Notes: generated by a model not told the origin, from the letters alone. Shown: positions 12,758-21,608, counted from the first letter of the stretch. The stretch is 51,201 nucleotides of DNA from Thermoanaerobaculia bacterium (GCA_030429235.1 JAUIDB010000029.1:1-51201); one strand, 5' to 3'. Translations and numbers: made by a program.

Positions 12758-13656
12758 CGGCGCCAGAACTCTCGGTCGTGGTGGTCCACTGGCACGACGA
12801 GGCGGCCCTGGCCGAACTGCTGGCCGCAGGGATCGAAGCCGACGACGGGGTCGAGTGGATCGTGGTCGACAACAGCCAGAGTGGCTCGTCTGCCTCCCGG
12901 TCGGACCAGGTGGTCTGGGTCACTCCGTCCACCAACCTCGGTTTCGGTGGTGGTGCGAACCTCGGAGTCTCCACAGCGCGCGGCAGCGCGATCCTGATCC
13001 TGAATCCGGACGCCCGCCCCGCACCGGGAGCCCTCGACGCCCTCCGACGGGGGCTGCGAGAGCACCCCGAGGCGGCCGGCCTGGTGCCCCGCCTCCACGG
13101 CCCCACCCACGAACCACAGTGGCGCTGGCAGCTCAAAGCACTGCCGACTCCCTGGCAGCTCCTGGCGCACGCACTCTTCGTCGACCCGGTGCGCGGCCCG
13201 CAGGAGGAGCCCGCGGCGGGCACACCAATCGCACAGCCGGCCGCAGCGGCCCTCCTGCTCCGCCGCCCCACCCTGGAGGCGGTCGCCGGGTTCGATCCCC
13301 GCTTCCAGCCGGCCTGGTTCGAAGATGTCGACCTGGCCCGACGACTCGCGGACCGGGGCGGCCAGCTGCTGTACTACCCCGCGGCCGAGTTCACCCACGG
13401 TCAGGGCGGTTCGGTGGCCCCTCTCGGCTTCGATCGGTTCCTCTGGGCCTACTACCGGAACTTGACTCGCTACCTCCAGCGTCACGGCGGGGGATGGCGG
13501 CGGCTGCTTCCTCCCCTTCTGGCGCTCGGCATGGGTTTGCGCTTGGCGCTACTGCCCGTTCGAAAGCCCGCCCGCGCAACCAGCCGCCGGGTGGCAGCCC
13601 GGGGATTGACGCGAGTTCTGCTCGGAGCTCTCAGCGGCTGGAGGTGGGCCCCTTGA
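12754..13656 (+). CDS. Glycosyltransferase family 2
   Basis: A 300-aa GT-A fold enzyme: ELSVVVVHWHDEAALAELL at the start, TNLGFGGGANLGV near residue 62, the DxD-type site LNPDARPAPG near 82, and FEDVDLARRLADRGG near 188. The C-terminal end (250-290) is hydrophobic and arginine-rich, likely membrane-associated. The GTG start overlaps the upstream TGA (GTGA), and its own TGA overlaps a TTG start downstream. It acts on undecaprenyl-linked glycan precursors by context; the sugar is unknown. Confidence 0.88.
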   Translation: MTAPELSVVVVHWHDEAALAELLAAGIEADDGVEWIVVDNSQSGSSASRSDQVVWVTPSTNLGFGGGANLGVSTARGSAILILNPDARPAPGALDALRRGLREHPEAAGLVPRLHGPTHEPQWRWQLKALPTPWQLLAHALFVDPVRGPQEEPAAGTPIAQPAAAALLLRRPTLEAVAGFDPRFQPAWFEDVDLARRLADRGGQLLYYPAAEFTHGQGGSVAPLGFDRFLWAYYRNLTRYLQRHGGGWRRLLPPLLALGMGLRLALLPVRKPARATSRRVAARGLTRVLLGALSGWRWAP

Positions 13657-14693
13657 CCCCTGCACCGTCGACTCGCTCGGTCGCCGTGCTGATGGTGATC
13701 CACGACGATGCCCACGACCTGCCGCCCTGTCTGGCCGCGGTCGCGGCGCTCGACCCGGCCCCCGAGGAGCTGTGGATCGCCGACTGCGCGAGTTCGGACG
13801 ACGGTGTGGCCACGGCCCGAGCCCACTGGCCGTCCGGGATCGCCGGCGAGGTCCTCGAACTCGGCGAGAACCGCGGCTTTGCCGGTGGCATGAACGCGGC
13901 GTTTGCAGCCTCGACCTGCGACTGGGTGTTGACCTTGAACGCCGACGCGCGGCCGGCCCCCGACTACCTGGAGCGTCTGCTCGCCCTGGCCGAGTCGCAA
14001 CCCACGCTCCAGCCGGGAGCGGTGACCGGACGCCTGGTACGGTTTGCCGTACCCGAGGAACCGCGCCGCCTCGACGCCTGCGGAATCTACCTGACCCCGA
14101 CCTGGCGACACCTCGACCGCGGCTCTGGCGCCGTGGATCAGGGCCAGTTCTCGACCCCGCAGCGAGTCTTCGGGGGCACCGGTGCCGCGACCCTCTTCCG
14201 CCGCGACGCCCTCCTCGACGTGAGCTTCCCGGGAGGAGAGGTCTTCGACGGCTCGTTCCACACCTTCCGCGAGGACGCCGAACTCTGCTTCCGACTCCAG
14301 GTGCTGGGCTGGGACGTCCTCTACGCCCCCGCCGCCCGGGCGGAACACCGGCGGTTCAACCTACCGCAACGTCGATCCGCCATCCCGGCGCGCTTCAACT
14401 ACCATTCGCTCAAGAACCGCTACCTGATCCGCGCCTACCACCAGACCTTCGGCAACTTCCTGTGGACTCTACCCGCCACCCTCTTTCGCGACCTGGCCGC
14501 CCTGGTCTGGGTACTGCTACGGGAACGAACCTCCCTCGCCGCCTACCACTGGCTCTGGCAGCACCGCACCTCGATCCTCGCGCGGCGCCGGTGGCTTCGG
14601 AAACGGCGTCGACGCCCAGGCCGGGCGCTCGACCGCTGGTTCCTCCGGCGCGCCCTGCCTCTGCCCGATCCGGAAGCCGGGATCGATGACTGA
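13653..14693 (+). CDS. Glycosyltransferase family 2
   Basis: A 346-aa GT2 enzyme: SVAVLMVIHDDAHDLPPCL at the start, ENRGFAGGMNAAFAAS near residue 72, LNADARPAPDY near 95 as the metal/nucleotide site, and FREDAELCFRLQVLGW near 206. I chose TTG 13653 because GGAGGT (13641-13645 region) sits at a normal distance before it and because TTGA gives the same 4-bp overlap seen at the other junctions of this operon. GTG 13644 is the alternative and would add three residues. The stop overlaps the next ATG by 8 bp. Confidence 0.86.
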   Translation: MTPAPSTRSVAVLMVIHDDAHDLPPCLAAVAALDPAPEELWIADCASSDDGVATARAHWPSGIAGEVLELGENRGFAGGMNAAFAASTCDWVLTLNADARPAPDYLERLLALAESQPTLQPGAVTGRLVRFAVPEEPRRLDACGIYLTPTWRHLDRGSGAVDQGQFSTPQRVFGGTGAATLFRRDALLDVSFPGGEVFDGSFHTFREDAELCFRLQVLGWDVLYAPAARAEHRRFNLPQRRSAIPARFNYHSLKNRYLIRAYHQTFGNFLWTLPATLFRDLAALVWVLLRERTSLAAYHWLWQHRTSILARRRWLRKRRRRPGRALDRWFLRRALPLPDPEAGIDD

Positions 14694-15810
14694 CCGCGAC
14701 ACGAACCAGCCGTTGCGGGTAGCCCTCCTGGGCAGTCGGGGGATTCCCGCTCGCTACGGTGGGTACGAGACCCTGATGGAGGAGTTGGCTGGCCGTCTGG
14801 TCGACCGGGGTTTCGCCGTCACCGTCTACTGCCGCTCGCACAACACGCCGCGAGACCTCCGCGAGTATCGCGGGGCTCGGCTGGTCACCCTGCCGACCCT
14901 GCGAGGAAAACACCTCGACACTCCGGTGCACACCCTGCTTTCGGTCTTCGACGCTGTGTTCCGGAGGTTCGACGCCGCCCTGGTCGTCAATTCCGCCAAC
15001 GCCCTGTTCGTGCCGGTGCTTCGCCTCGGTCGGATTCCCGTCACCCTCCACGTCGACGGGATCGAGAAACGGCGGGCCAAATGGGGCTGGTTCGGGCGCG
15101 CCGTGTACGCCCTCTCAGAGCGTCTGGCCTGCTGGGTGCCGACCCGCCTGCTGACCGACGCCGAAGTCATCCGCGAGCACTATCGACAGCGCTACGGAGC
15201 CGACTCGGCGATGATCACCTACGGGGTCGAGAAGGCACTTCCCCCAGGCACGGAAACCCTGGAGCAGTTGGGTCTCCGCTCGCGTGGGTATCTGCTCTAC
15301 GTCAGCCGCTTCGAGCCCGAGAACAACCCGCACCGCGTGGTCGAGGGGTTCGCCGCCACCGCCACGGAACTGCCCCTCGTGATGGTGGGCGACGCCCCCT
15401 ATGCCGACGACTTCATCGCCCGACTCAAGGCCGATGCCGACCGGCGGGTGCTCTTCCCGGGCGCCATCTACGGAGAGGGGTACCGGCAGCTCTTGTCCCA
15501 CGCCTACGCCTACATCCAAGCCACCGAGGTAGGGGGAACCCACCCCGCCCTGGTCGAGGCCATGGGCTACGGCAACTGCCTGGTGGTCAACGACACGCCG
15601 GAGAACCGTGAGGTCGCCGGCCCCGAGGCCCTGTACTTCCGCGCCCACGAACCCGCGACGCTCGCCGCCGCGCTGTCCGAAGCCGTCGAAGACCCCTCGC
15701 GAGCCGAGCGTCTGCGACGCGCCTCGGAGGCTCGGGCGGCCGAGCACTACAACTGGGAACGGGTGGCGGACCAGTACGCAGAACTGCTGGCCGAGTTGGC
15801 GGCGAGCTAA
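14686..15810 (+). CDS. Glycosyltransferase family 4 with DUF1972 N-terminus
   Basis: A 374-aa GT-B enzyme. Residues 10-190 form the DUF1972 acceptor-side domain, recognised by LGSRGIPARYGGYETLMEEL near residue 10, and residues 200-370 are the group 1 donor domain with LLYVSRFEPENNPHRVVEGF near 203 and ATEVGGTHPALVEAMGYGN near 278, whose acidic residues hold the nucleotide-sugar. Members include rhamnosyl- and fucosyltransferases of capsule and EPS pathways. ATG 14686 overlaps the previous gene. A 135-bp gap separates it from the initiating phosphotransferase, containing a 6-bp hairpin GGGCGG/CCGCCC (15828-15846) and a -10-like TAGAAT (15852-15857). Confidence 0.9.
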   Translation: MTDRDTNQPLRVALLGSRGIPARYGGYETLMEELAGRLVDRGFAVTVYCRSHNTPRDLREYRGARLVTLPTLRGKHLDTPVHTLLSVFDAVFRRFDAALVVNSANALFVPVLRLGRIPVTLHVDGIEKRRAKWGWFGRAVYALSERLACWVPTRLLTDAEVIREHYRQRYGADSAMITYGVEKALPPGTETLEQLGLRSRGYLLYVSRFEPENNPHRVVEGFAATATELPLVMVGDAPYADDFIARLKADADRRVLFPGAIYGEGYRQLLSHAYAYIQATEVGGTHPALVEAMGYGNCLVVNDTPENREVAGPEALYFRAHEPATLAAALSEAVEDPSRAERLRRASEARAAEHYNWERVADQYAELLAELAAS

Positions 15811-15945
15811 CGATCTCGGGCCCAGAAGGGCGGTTTTACCCCGCCCAGAGGTAGAATGAGTCCAACGAACCGGCCTCCGGACTCGTAGGCAAGAGGGATT
15901 GCCACGGAGTCTTCCCGCGAATCGATCGGTGTGAACTAACCAACC

Positions 15946-17397
15946 ATGCTCAAAGAACGCGCTCGCGCCATCAACACCGCCACCTTCCTGGTGGATCTCG
16001 GATTGGTGGCCCTGGCGTTCGTCGCTGCCCACTGGTTGCGCGACTTCGTCCTGCCCTGGATGGCTTCTGGGGCGTTCCCCACCCACCTCTATCCGCTGAG
16101 CGCCTATCTGCCGTTGCTGCCGCTGGCGCTGGTGGTCTGGGCGCTCTTCCTGCTGTCGAGCCAGCAGTACCGGTCGCACCGGACGGTTCCCCTGTTCGAG
16201 GACGCCTGGTCGATCCTGCGCGCCAGTGGAGCTGCCGCGATCCTCTTCACCCTGCTGCTCTACACCCTGCGTCTCGACGAGCAGGTGCTCGAGAGCGACC
16301 GGGTCAGCCGTACCTGGCTGATCCTCTTCGGCACCCTGGCCTGCACGCTCCTGCTGGCCGAGAAGCTGTTCGTGCGCTCGGCCTCGCACTACGTGCGCAG
16401 TCGAGGCTTCAACTACCGGACGCTGCTCATCGTCGGCACCAGCCCGGCCGCACGCTCGATCGCCCGCAGCGTCGAGGGCCACGCCCACTGGGGGTTCCAG
16501 CTGCTCGGCTTCGTCGAGACCGATGGCGAACCGATCGGGCTGGTCGACGGCTACCCGATTCTGGGCCAGGTGCAGGACCTGCCCAACCTGGTCCGCGACC
16601 AGGTGGTCGACGACATCGTCTTCGCCGTCAGCCGCACCCAGCTCGGCCAGATGGAGGACGTCTTCCTGGCGCTGGAGGAGCAGGGGATCCGGACCATGCT
16701 GGCCCTCAACTTCTTCCCCCACGCCAAGGCCAAGGTGCGGCTGTCCGAAATCGACGGCATCCCCTTCCTCACCTTCTTCACCGGACCGGGCAACCCTCTG
16801 CTCCTGCTGGCCAAACGCTCGATCGACGTGGTGGTGTCCGGTTTCCTCCTCCTCTTCGGCTGGCCCGTGGTGCTGGCCGTCAGTCTCGCCATCAAGATCA
16901 CCTCGGGAGGATCCGTCCTCTTCCGGCAGACGCGGTGCGGACTCAACGGCCGCCGCTTCACGCTCTACAAGTTCCGCACCATGGTGGAGGGAGCCGAGGA
17001 TCGCCGCCACGAAGTAGAGCACCTCAACGAGATGGACGGCCCCGTATTCAAGGCGGCCAACGACCCGCGCGTCACGACCCTCGGCCGCTTCCTGCGCAAG
17101 TTCAGCCTCGACGAGCTACCCCAGCTGTGGAACGTGCTGCGGGGTGACATGAGTCTGGTCGGGCCGCGGCCTCCGATTCCGGAAGAGGTCGCCAAGTACG
17201 AGCGCTGGCAACGACGCCGGCTGTCGATGAAGCCGGGCCTGACCTGTCTCTGGCAGGTCAACGGGCGCAACGACGTCGATTTCTCGAGCTGGATGGCACT
17301 CGACCTGGAGTACATCGACACCTGGTCGCTGGGTCTCGACCTGCGCATCCTCGCCAAGACGATCCCGGTCGTCCTCACCGGGCGCGGCGCCAGCTGA
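15946..17397 (+). CDS. Polyprenyl glycosylphosphotransferase (initiating enzyme)
   Basis: A 483-aa membrane enzyme of the WcaJ/EpsL type that transfers a sugar-1-phosphate from a UDP-sugar to undecaprenyl phosphate, the first step of exopolysaccharide repeat assembly. Four or five transmembrane helices (10-130) precede a Rossmann-like domain (about 145-270, with RTLLIVGTSPAARSIARSV). A further helix near 285-310 leads to the bacterial sugar transferase domain with TLYKFRTMVEGAED, FSLDELPQLWNVLRGD, MSLVGPRPPIPEEV and KPGLTCLWQVNGRND. All catalytic landmarks are present. The gene closes the polysaccharide cluster; no Wzx, Wzy, Wza or Wzc homologue is recognisable in the window. Confidence 0.93.
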   Translation: MLKERARAINTATFLVDLGLVALAFVAAHWLRDFVLPWMASGAFPTHLYPLSAYLPLLPLALVVWALFLLSSQQYRSHRTVPLFEDAWSILRASGAAAILFTLLLYTLRLDEQVLESDRVSRTWLILFGTLACTLLLAEKLFVRSASHYVRSRGFNYRTLLIVGTSPAARSIARSVEGHAHWGFQLLGFVETDGEPIGLVDGYPILGQVQDLPNLVRDQVVDDIVFAVSRTQLGQMEDVFLALEEQGIRTMLALNFFPHAKAKVRLSEIDGIPFLTFFTGPGNPLLLLAKRSIDVVVSGFLLLFGWPVVLAVSLAIKITSGGSVLFRQTRCGLNGRRFTLYKFRTMVEGAEDRRHEVEHLNEMDGPVFKAANDPRVTTLGRFLRKFSLDELPQLWNVLRGDMSLVGPRPPIPEEVAKYERWQRRRLSMKPGLTCLWQVNGRNDVDFSSWMALDLEYIDTWSLGLDLRILAKTIPVVLTGRGAS

Positions 17398-17433
17398 CCC
17401 CGCTGCCCGAAGGGACACCAAGATCCTGCCGTC

Positions 17434-18105
17434 TCAGGGGCAGGTGTCGAAAGCCGCCGTGTCTCCCGTCGCCGGCGCGAAGACACCGAGATCGTTCGGA
17501 TAGACCCGACTGACTCCGTGCTCCGTGTCGGTTACCGTAATGGTGTACTCGACGTTCGAGGCCACGGCAAAGAAGACCCAGAAGCGGTTGAAATCGGGGT
17601 TGCCGCAGGCATCGAGGACCTTGATGATCACCTCGAGGTTATCCTCGCTGAAGAACCAGAAGAAGCCGGTATCAGCGGTGAAGGGAATCGCGTGCCCCAC
17701 CCCGGTGCGATCCCTGAAGCCCCGCCAATCGACCTGAACCTGGAAGCGACCGTCGTTGAGACAGAGCGTGCGGTCGTCTTCGACGCAGAGGCCCGTGGGT
17801 ACGTCGTCGTCGACGATGGTGACCAGCGTTTCCGAGATCGTTCCGAGGGTGGCTCCGCCGGTGGGATTCGAGAGCCGAAGTCGCAGGGTTTCGTGGTTCT
17901 CGGTCTCGGCATCTTCGAGAATCGGGATGTCGAGGAAGCGGTTGTCGTCGTCGCCATCGGCCCAGTGGAGGGTCCCCGCGAGGGCGGTGTAGTCCAGACC
18001 TTCGGTGGCGCTGCCGGCGATCGTGGTGTAGTCGATCGATACCGCGCCATCGTCGCCGCCCACACGGCGGACGGTAAGGCGAGCCAGACCGTCGGCCTCC
18101 CCCAC
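17434..18105 (-). CDS. Calx-beta domain protein, 3' part of a frameshifted gene
   Basis: A 223-aa reading frame with a Calx-beta domain (VSIDYTTIAGSATEGLDYTA, then LSNPTGGATLGT and TLVTIVDDD) followed by a C-terminal domain: LCLNDGRFQVQVDWRGF, TGFFWFFSEDNLEVIIKVL, VEYTITVTDTEHGVSRVYP. I remember that latter type mainly from secreted Acidobacteriota proteins. The GTG at 18105 is unlikely to be a true start: the same frame continues upstream as DPGAIRLGSATLTVGEADG, the natural first strand of the Calx-beta fold, up to a G7 tract (18149-18155). One extra G there would join it in frame to the cupredoxin ORF upstream, giving a single secreted protein of 364 aa. Confidence 0.7.
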   Translation of the reverse strand: MGEADGLARLTVRRVGGDDGAVSIDYTTIAGSATEGLDYTALAGTLHWADGDDDNRFLDIPILEDAETENHETLRLRLSNPTGGATLGTISETLVTIVDDDVPTGLCVEDDRTLCLNDGRFQVQVDWRGFRDRTGVGHAIPFTADTGFFWFFSEDNLEVIIKVLDACGNPDFNRFWVFFAVASNVEYTITVTDTEHGVSRVYPNDLGVFAPATGDTAAFDTCP

Positions 18106-18107
18106 GG

Positions 18108-18527
18108 TCAGGGTGGCACTGCCCAGCCGGATCGCGCCAGGATCGTTGCCCCCCCACCACCGCCGCCGGAAGGCTCGACGAGGATGCTACCGACCATGCC
18201 GAGACCGACGTGGGCTTCGCAGACGTAGTTGATCAGCCCCACCTGGTCGAAGGTGAGGGTGAACGACCAGGGAGCACTGGAGGGATCTCCATCACCGCCC
18301 TGTCCGTCGCAACCTTCGGCGCAGCGGAACCCGCCGTCGTTCGATTGCACGTTGTGGAATCCACCCCCGTTGACGAAAGTCACGGAGTCGCCGACATCGA
18401 TGGTGAGATCCTTGGGCACGAAGGTGTTGTTGCCCGTCGCCGTGACGTTGAAGTTGCCCGCCGCGATCGGACCACTGACGAGAAACCAGAGGGCGATGGT
18501 GCCCAGGACGGAGGAGCATCGACTCAT
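18108..18527 (-). CDS. Secreted cupredoxin, 5' part of a frameshifted gene
   Basis: A 139-aa ORF starting at ATG 18527 behind AAGGAG. Residues 1-23 are a signal peptide. The mature part is a plastocyanin-like fold with all four type 1 copper ligand positions visible: His in GGFHNVQSN, then Cys, His and Met in NYVCEAHVGLGMVG. After LVEPSGGGGGG the frame ends in 14 residues of unrelated sequence (ATILARSGWAVPP), which is the shadow of the Calx-beta frame. The abrupt change occurs exactly at a G7 run, so the ORF is read here as the N-terminal half of a cupredoxin-Calx-beta protein broken by a -1 slip, a sequencing error or a real frameshift. Confidence 0.78.
   Translation of the reverse strand: MSRCSSVLGTIALWFLVSGPIAAGNFNVTATGNNTFVPKDLTIDVGDSVTFVNGGGFHNVQSNDGGFRCAEGCDGQGGDGDPSSAPWSFTLTFDQVGLINYVCEAHVGLGMVGSILVEPSGGGGGGATILARSGWAVPP
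18149..18155 (-). other. G7 homopolymer at cupredoxin/Calx-beta frame break
   Basis: Seven G on the - strand follow GGT GGT in a poly-glycine linker. With eight G the upstream frame would read Gly-Gly-Asn-Asp-Pro-Gly into the Calx-beta domain, and the total length 18527-17434 plus one base is a multiple of three. This is the junction of the two ORFs. Confidence 0.75.
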
Positions 18528-18713
18528 GTATTCTCCTTGCCTCGTGGTGGTCCTCGATGGCAACGCGGTGCCGCTACGCGGCCAGTCAGCCACCAGCTCC
18601 CCGGACGGCTGAAGAGGCGGGGGAGAGCCCTGGCTCCAGCTCCGAGGTGCGGTACCGCGGATCGAACGTCGGACCTCATGGTACCGCAGTTCCCCCGATC
18701 CGCCCCGACGGCC

Positions 18714-19286
18714 CTACTCTTGGGGCGCGCTGTCCTCCACCCGAAACGCCTGGTAGCTCCAGGTCTCGGGCAGCAGCGTTCCATCGTCGTACAGACGGTC
18801 CTTGCGTACCACGAGGTGGTCGGCCGAACGCGCCTCGATCACCAGTCGACCGATGTAGGCCCCGTAGTCGTCCCGGCCGGTATCGATCTCGAGGAAACGG
18901 CCAGCGAGGTAGGCGCCATCGATGTCCAGCACCTCGGACTGCCCGGCTTCGGTGGGGTGCCAGCTGACCTTCCAACGCTGGCTCGCGGCGTCCCAGCTGC
19001 GCCGCGTGACGCCGTTGACAGCGAAGCGCTCGAAGGCGATCCGCATGTCGGCCTCCAGCACATCCCCGGCCTCGGACCAGGCGACTTCCATCGTGCCTTC
19101 GCCGGCCAGAGTCGAGATCGGAGAGTTGCGGATCTGCGCTTCCACGCGCCAGCTCCCCACCAGTAGGTTCAGTCCCTGGGGTCCCTCTCCGAGGCTCGAC
19201 GCCGGCGGATCGGCGGCCAACGGGCCGCTCAAGGCGCAGAGGGTCAACATCCATCCCGCCGCCCAGCGGGTCCTCGTTCGGGCCAT
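18714..19286 (-). CDS. Secreted DUF1579-like protein
   Basis: A 190-aa protein with a signal peptide (residues 1-25, ending PLAADPP). The rest looks like a lipocalin-type barrel: LLVGSWRVEAQIRNSP near residue 41, MEVAWSEAGDVLEADMRIAF, SWDAASQRWKVSWHP, then strands up to PETWSYQAFRVE. The GxW near the first strand and alternating hydrophobic strands fit the DUF1579/lipocalin-like group found often in secreted proteins of soil and marine bacteria. The start ATG 19286 has no strong Shine-Dalgarno. It follows pdxA on the same strand after 61 bp that contain a perfect hairpin, so it may be transcribed apart. Ligand unknown. Confidence 0.7.
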   Translation of the reverse strand: MARTRTRWAAGWMLTLCALSGPLAADPPASSLGEGPQGLNLLVGSWRVEAQIRNSPISTLAGEGTMEVAWSEAGDVLEADMRIAFERFAVNGVTRRSWDAASQRWKVSWHPTEAGQSEVLDIDGAYLAGRFLEIDTGRDDYGAYIGRLVIEARSADHLVVRKDRLYDDGTLLPETWSYQAFRVEDSAPQE

Positions 19287-19317
19287 GGCGAAACTCCAAA
19301 GTCGTGACAGGTTGATC

Positions 19318-19337
19318 GTCGTAAGGCTTCTTACGAC
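19318..19337 (-). terminator. Hairpin after pdxA, candidate terminator
   Basis: GTCGTAAG and CTTACGAC form a perfect 8-bp stem with a 4-nt loop, 10 nt beyond the pdxA stop codon. No U-tract follows on the - strand, so this may terminate with help or only protect the mRNA end. Confidence 0.5.
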
Positions 19338-19347
19338 CCGCCGCGCT

Positions 19348-20364
19348 TCAGGTTTCTCGTCGGCGCTCCGCCAGCAGCTCCAGCGTGGTCGCCACCACGG
19401 CCTCCAGACTGGTCGGATCGGCCAGACCGCGACCCGCGATGTCGAATGCCGTACCGTGGTCGACCGAGGTCCGCAGATACGGGAGACCGAGCGTCCAGTT
19501 GGTGGCGGCGGCCGGGGCCACCGTTTTCACCGCGATCAGACCCTGGTCGTGGTAGAGCGCCAGGACCCAGTCGAACCCTCCCGCCTGGGCCCGGGCGAAG
19601 AGAGAGTCCGCAGGCAGAGGTCCCACCACGTCGACGCCCCGTTCCCGCGCCGCGTCCACCGCCGGCAGCAGGACCTCCTGCTCCTCGGATCCGAGCAGCC
19701 CCCCTTCGCCAGCGTGCGGGTTCAGTCCGGCCAGAGCGATTCGCTGCGCGCCGTGCTGGTGCAGGCAGAAGAGCGCCTCGAGAGTGCTGTCGGTCGTGAT
19801 CGCTTCCAGTGCGTCCCGCAGCGGTTGGTGCACCGTCAGCAACGCGACCTTGAGGCGAGGGGCGACGAAGGCCATCAGGTAGTCGCGACCGTAGCGGGCT
19901 CGACCGGCTCGTTGGGCCAGGTAGTCGGTATGCCCCCGAAAATCGGAGCGCTCGGAGAGCGCGATCGAGGCCTTGCTGACGGGCAGCGTGATCAGGGCGT
20001 CGGCCAGCCCCCGCTCGACCAGGCTCGCTCCTAGATCGAGACAGGCCAATGCGGCCGCCGCGTCCGCCGGTCCCGACGCCCCCAGGGAGACCGAGCGGGG
20101 CCTATCGACCGGATCGAGTACCAGGACCGTATCGTCTTCGCTCCCTAGCGTCGGCGGAAGCTCGTCCACCGACGAGATCGGTACGAAACGCAGTCCGTCG
20201 AGGCCGCCCGCGGTGGCCGCGACCGCCTCGCAGGCGGCGCGCTCGGCGACGAACAGCGGCCGGTACGCCGGGGACCGCCGATGGGCCAGACGCAGGAGCA
20301 GCTCCGGACCGATGCCGGCCGGGTCGCCCTGGGTGAACACCAGACTCGGCAGCGAGCTCCCCAA
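19348..20364 (-). CDS. pdxA: 4-hydroxythreonine-4-phosphate dehydrogenase
   Basis: Pyridoxal 5'-phosphate biosynthesis (DXP-dependent route): NAD-dependent oxidation of 4-phosphohydroxy-threonine; cytoplasmic homodimer with a divalent metal. The 338 aa show FTQGDPAGIGPELLLRL at the N-terminus, FRGHTDYLAQRAG near 142, LNPHAGEGGLLGSEE near 214, ALYHDQGLIAVK near 270 with metal-binding His, and LGLPYLRTSVDHGTAFDIAG near 292. The start is TTG 20364, chosen because it is the only start codon just before the conserved N-terminus; a GTG 24 nt later would cut into the first strand. It lies 24 nt after hfq and appears to be the last gene of the ricT-like/hfq/pdxA operon. Confidence 0.94.
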   Translation of the reverse strand: MGSSLPSLVFTQGDPAGIGPELLLRLAHRRSPAYRPLFVAERAACEAVAATAGGLDGLRFVPISSVDELPPTLGSEDDTVLVLDPVDRPRSVSLGASGPADAAAALACLDLGASLVERGLADALITLPVSKASIALSERSDFRGHTDYLAQRAGRARYGRDYLMAFVAPRLKVALLTVHQPLRDALEAITTDSTLEALFCLHQHGAQRIALAGLNPHAGEGGLLGSEEQEVLLPAVDAARERGVDVVGPLPADSLFARAQAGGFDWVLALYHDQGLIAVKTVAPAAATNWTLGLPYLRTSVDHGTAFDIAGRGLADPTSLEAVVATTLELLAERRRET

Positions 20365-20388
20365 CGCTCTCGTTCCGCGGTCGTCGAC

Positions 20389-20712
20389 TCAGGAGTTGGA
20401 ACTCTTGCGCCGCTGGCGCTTCAGTTCCTCCTCTTTGAACATGTAGCGGATGTTGTGCTTGGGGATCAGCAAATTCGGCCCGTCGTAGCGGTTCAGTTTG
20501 ATCGCACCCTTGTCGTACCACTCGATCCAGCCCTTGAGTTCCTCGCCGTCCTGCAGCACGACAATCATCGCGGTCTTGTTCGCCATCTGCTTGAGGTAGT
20601 AGAACTCCTCGGCGTTGGTCTGCTCGGGAGGACTCTGCTTGCGGCGCACGGTCCGCGGTCCGTCCTTCTTGAGCTCAGCCATGTCGGGTCGAATCAGTTT
20701 CCGGTTGCTCAT
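20389..20712 (-). CDS. hfq: RNA chaperone Hfq
   Basis: Sm-like hexameric RNA-binding protein that pairs small RNAs with mRNAs. The 107 aa carry a basic extension of about 35 residues, then the Sm1 motif ([20 protein letters not shown], near residue 47) and the Sm2 motif ([16 protein letters not shown], near 80) in which KHNI replaces the enterobacterial YKHAI. The C-terminus is a short basic tail. This matches the acidobacterial/deltaproteobacterial style of Hfq. ATG 20712 lies 8 nt after the PSP1-domain gene stop, so both are surely co-transcribed. Confidence 0.93.
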   Translation of the reverse strand: MSNRKLIRPDMAELKKDGPRTVRRKQSPPEQTNAEEFYYLKQMANKTAMIVVLQDGEELKGWIEWYDKGAIKLNRYDGPNLLIPKHNIRYMFKEEELKRQRRKSSNS

Positions 20713-20720
20713 GGTACTTA

Positions 20721-21443
20721 CTACGAAGCCGCGCTCGACCTCGTCTCCACTGGGCGTTGGTATTGATCATCCTCGTAGGCGAGACAGCACAGGAGCCGGC
20801 CGCACTGCCCCGAGATCTTGGAGGGATTCAACGACAGGTTCTGTCGTTTGGCCATCTGGATCGAGATCGGCTGGAACTCGGTCAGCCAGGTCGAGCAGCA
20901 GAGGGTACGGCCGCAGATTCCGATCCCCCCCAGCAGGGCGGCCTCGTCGCGTGAACCGATCTGGATCATGCGAACCCGGATCGAGAAACGATCGGACAGA
21001 TCGCGGACGAGCTGACGAAAGTCGACCCGGCCATCGGCCGTGAAGTAGAACAGGGCCTGTCCGCGGTGCAGGGGGAACACCACCTTCGAGACCTTCATCT
21101 CGAGCCGCAGGTCCCGCGCCCGCTCGCGGCAGAACCGCTTGGCCAGGAACTCGTTCTTCTTCTGGCGCCGCCGGGCCTCGAGGTCGTTCTCGTTGGCGGC
21201 GCGCAGGATCTTGAGGGCAGAGGACTTCTGACAGGGCTTGAAGACCGGCATCGGCGACTTCTCGACCCGACCGAACAGGGCGCCATCGTCACCGTCGACC
21301 ACCACCTGATCGCCGTACCCGAACCGGACACCACCGGTGGCACACAGCGTGAGGTTGGTCTCTTCGTCGAAGCGAACCCCGACGAAGGTCTCCTCGACCG
21401 CCGTCGACATTCCCTTGTACTGACATCCGGAGCAGCCACCCAT
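20721..21443 (-). CDS. PSP1 domain protein, RicT/YaaT-like
   Basis: A 240-aa protein of the PSP1 family. The N-terminal half has a Cys-rich start ([12 protein letters not shown]) and [17 protein letters not shown]; the PSP1 core is [19 protein letters not shown]; the C-terminal half has [16 protein letters not shown] and [16 protein letters not shown], the Cys clusters that in Bacillus RicT hold Fe-S clusters in the RNase Y specificity complex. I chose ATG 21443 because MGGCSGCQ is the usual start of the family, although the frame is open 39 codons further. It is the first gene of the operon with hfq and pdxA, driven by the promoter at 21609-21637. A link to RNA processing is inference from family and neighbour. 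Confidence 0.88.
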   Translation of the reverse strand: MGGCSGCQYKGMSTAVEETFVGVRFDEETNLTLCATGGVRFGYGDQVVVDGDDGALFGRVEKSPMPVFKPCQKSSALKILRAANENDLEARRRQKKNEFLAKRFCRERARDLRLEMKVSKVVFPLHRGQALFYFTADGRVDFRQLVRDLSDRFSIRVRMIQIGSRDEAALLGGIGICGRTLCCSTWLTEFQPISIQMAKRQNLSLNPSKISGQCGRLLCCLAYEDDQYQRPVETRSSAAS

Positions 21444-21608
21444 CTGTCGTTCCGTTCCTCCATCCAGTCTGCTCGAGCCTCGAGACTCGACTCGCGCCAC
21501 CGCCAGCGACGTGAGGACGAGGACCCGACGCCGGGAAACGGGTCGATACCGATCCACCACGATCGGTGGAAACCGCTCATCACCATAGTGCTTAGCGACG
21601 CTGAAGGC

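Noticed and set aside
15811-15945. Strong promoter before the glycosylphosphotransferase
   Set aside because: A -10-like TAGAAT is present, but I find no -35 at 16-18 nt, so I did not list it as a feature.
17518-18228. + strand 236-codon ORF
   Set aside because: It lies opposite the Calx-beta/cupredoxin gene, has low complexity and no recognisable domain.
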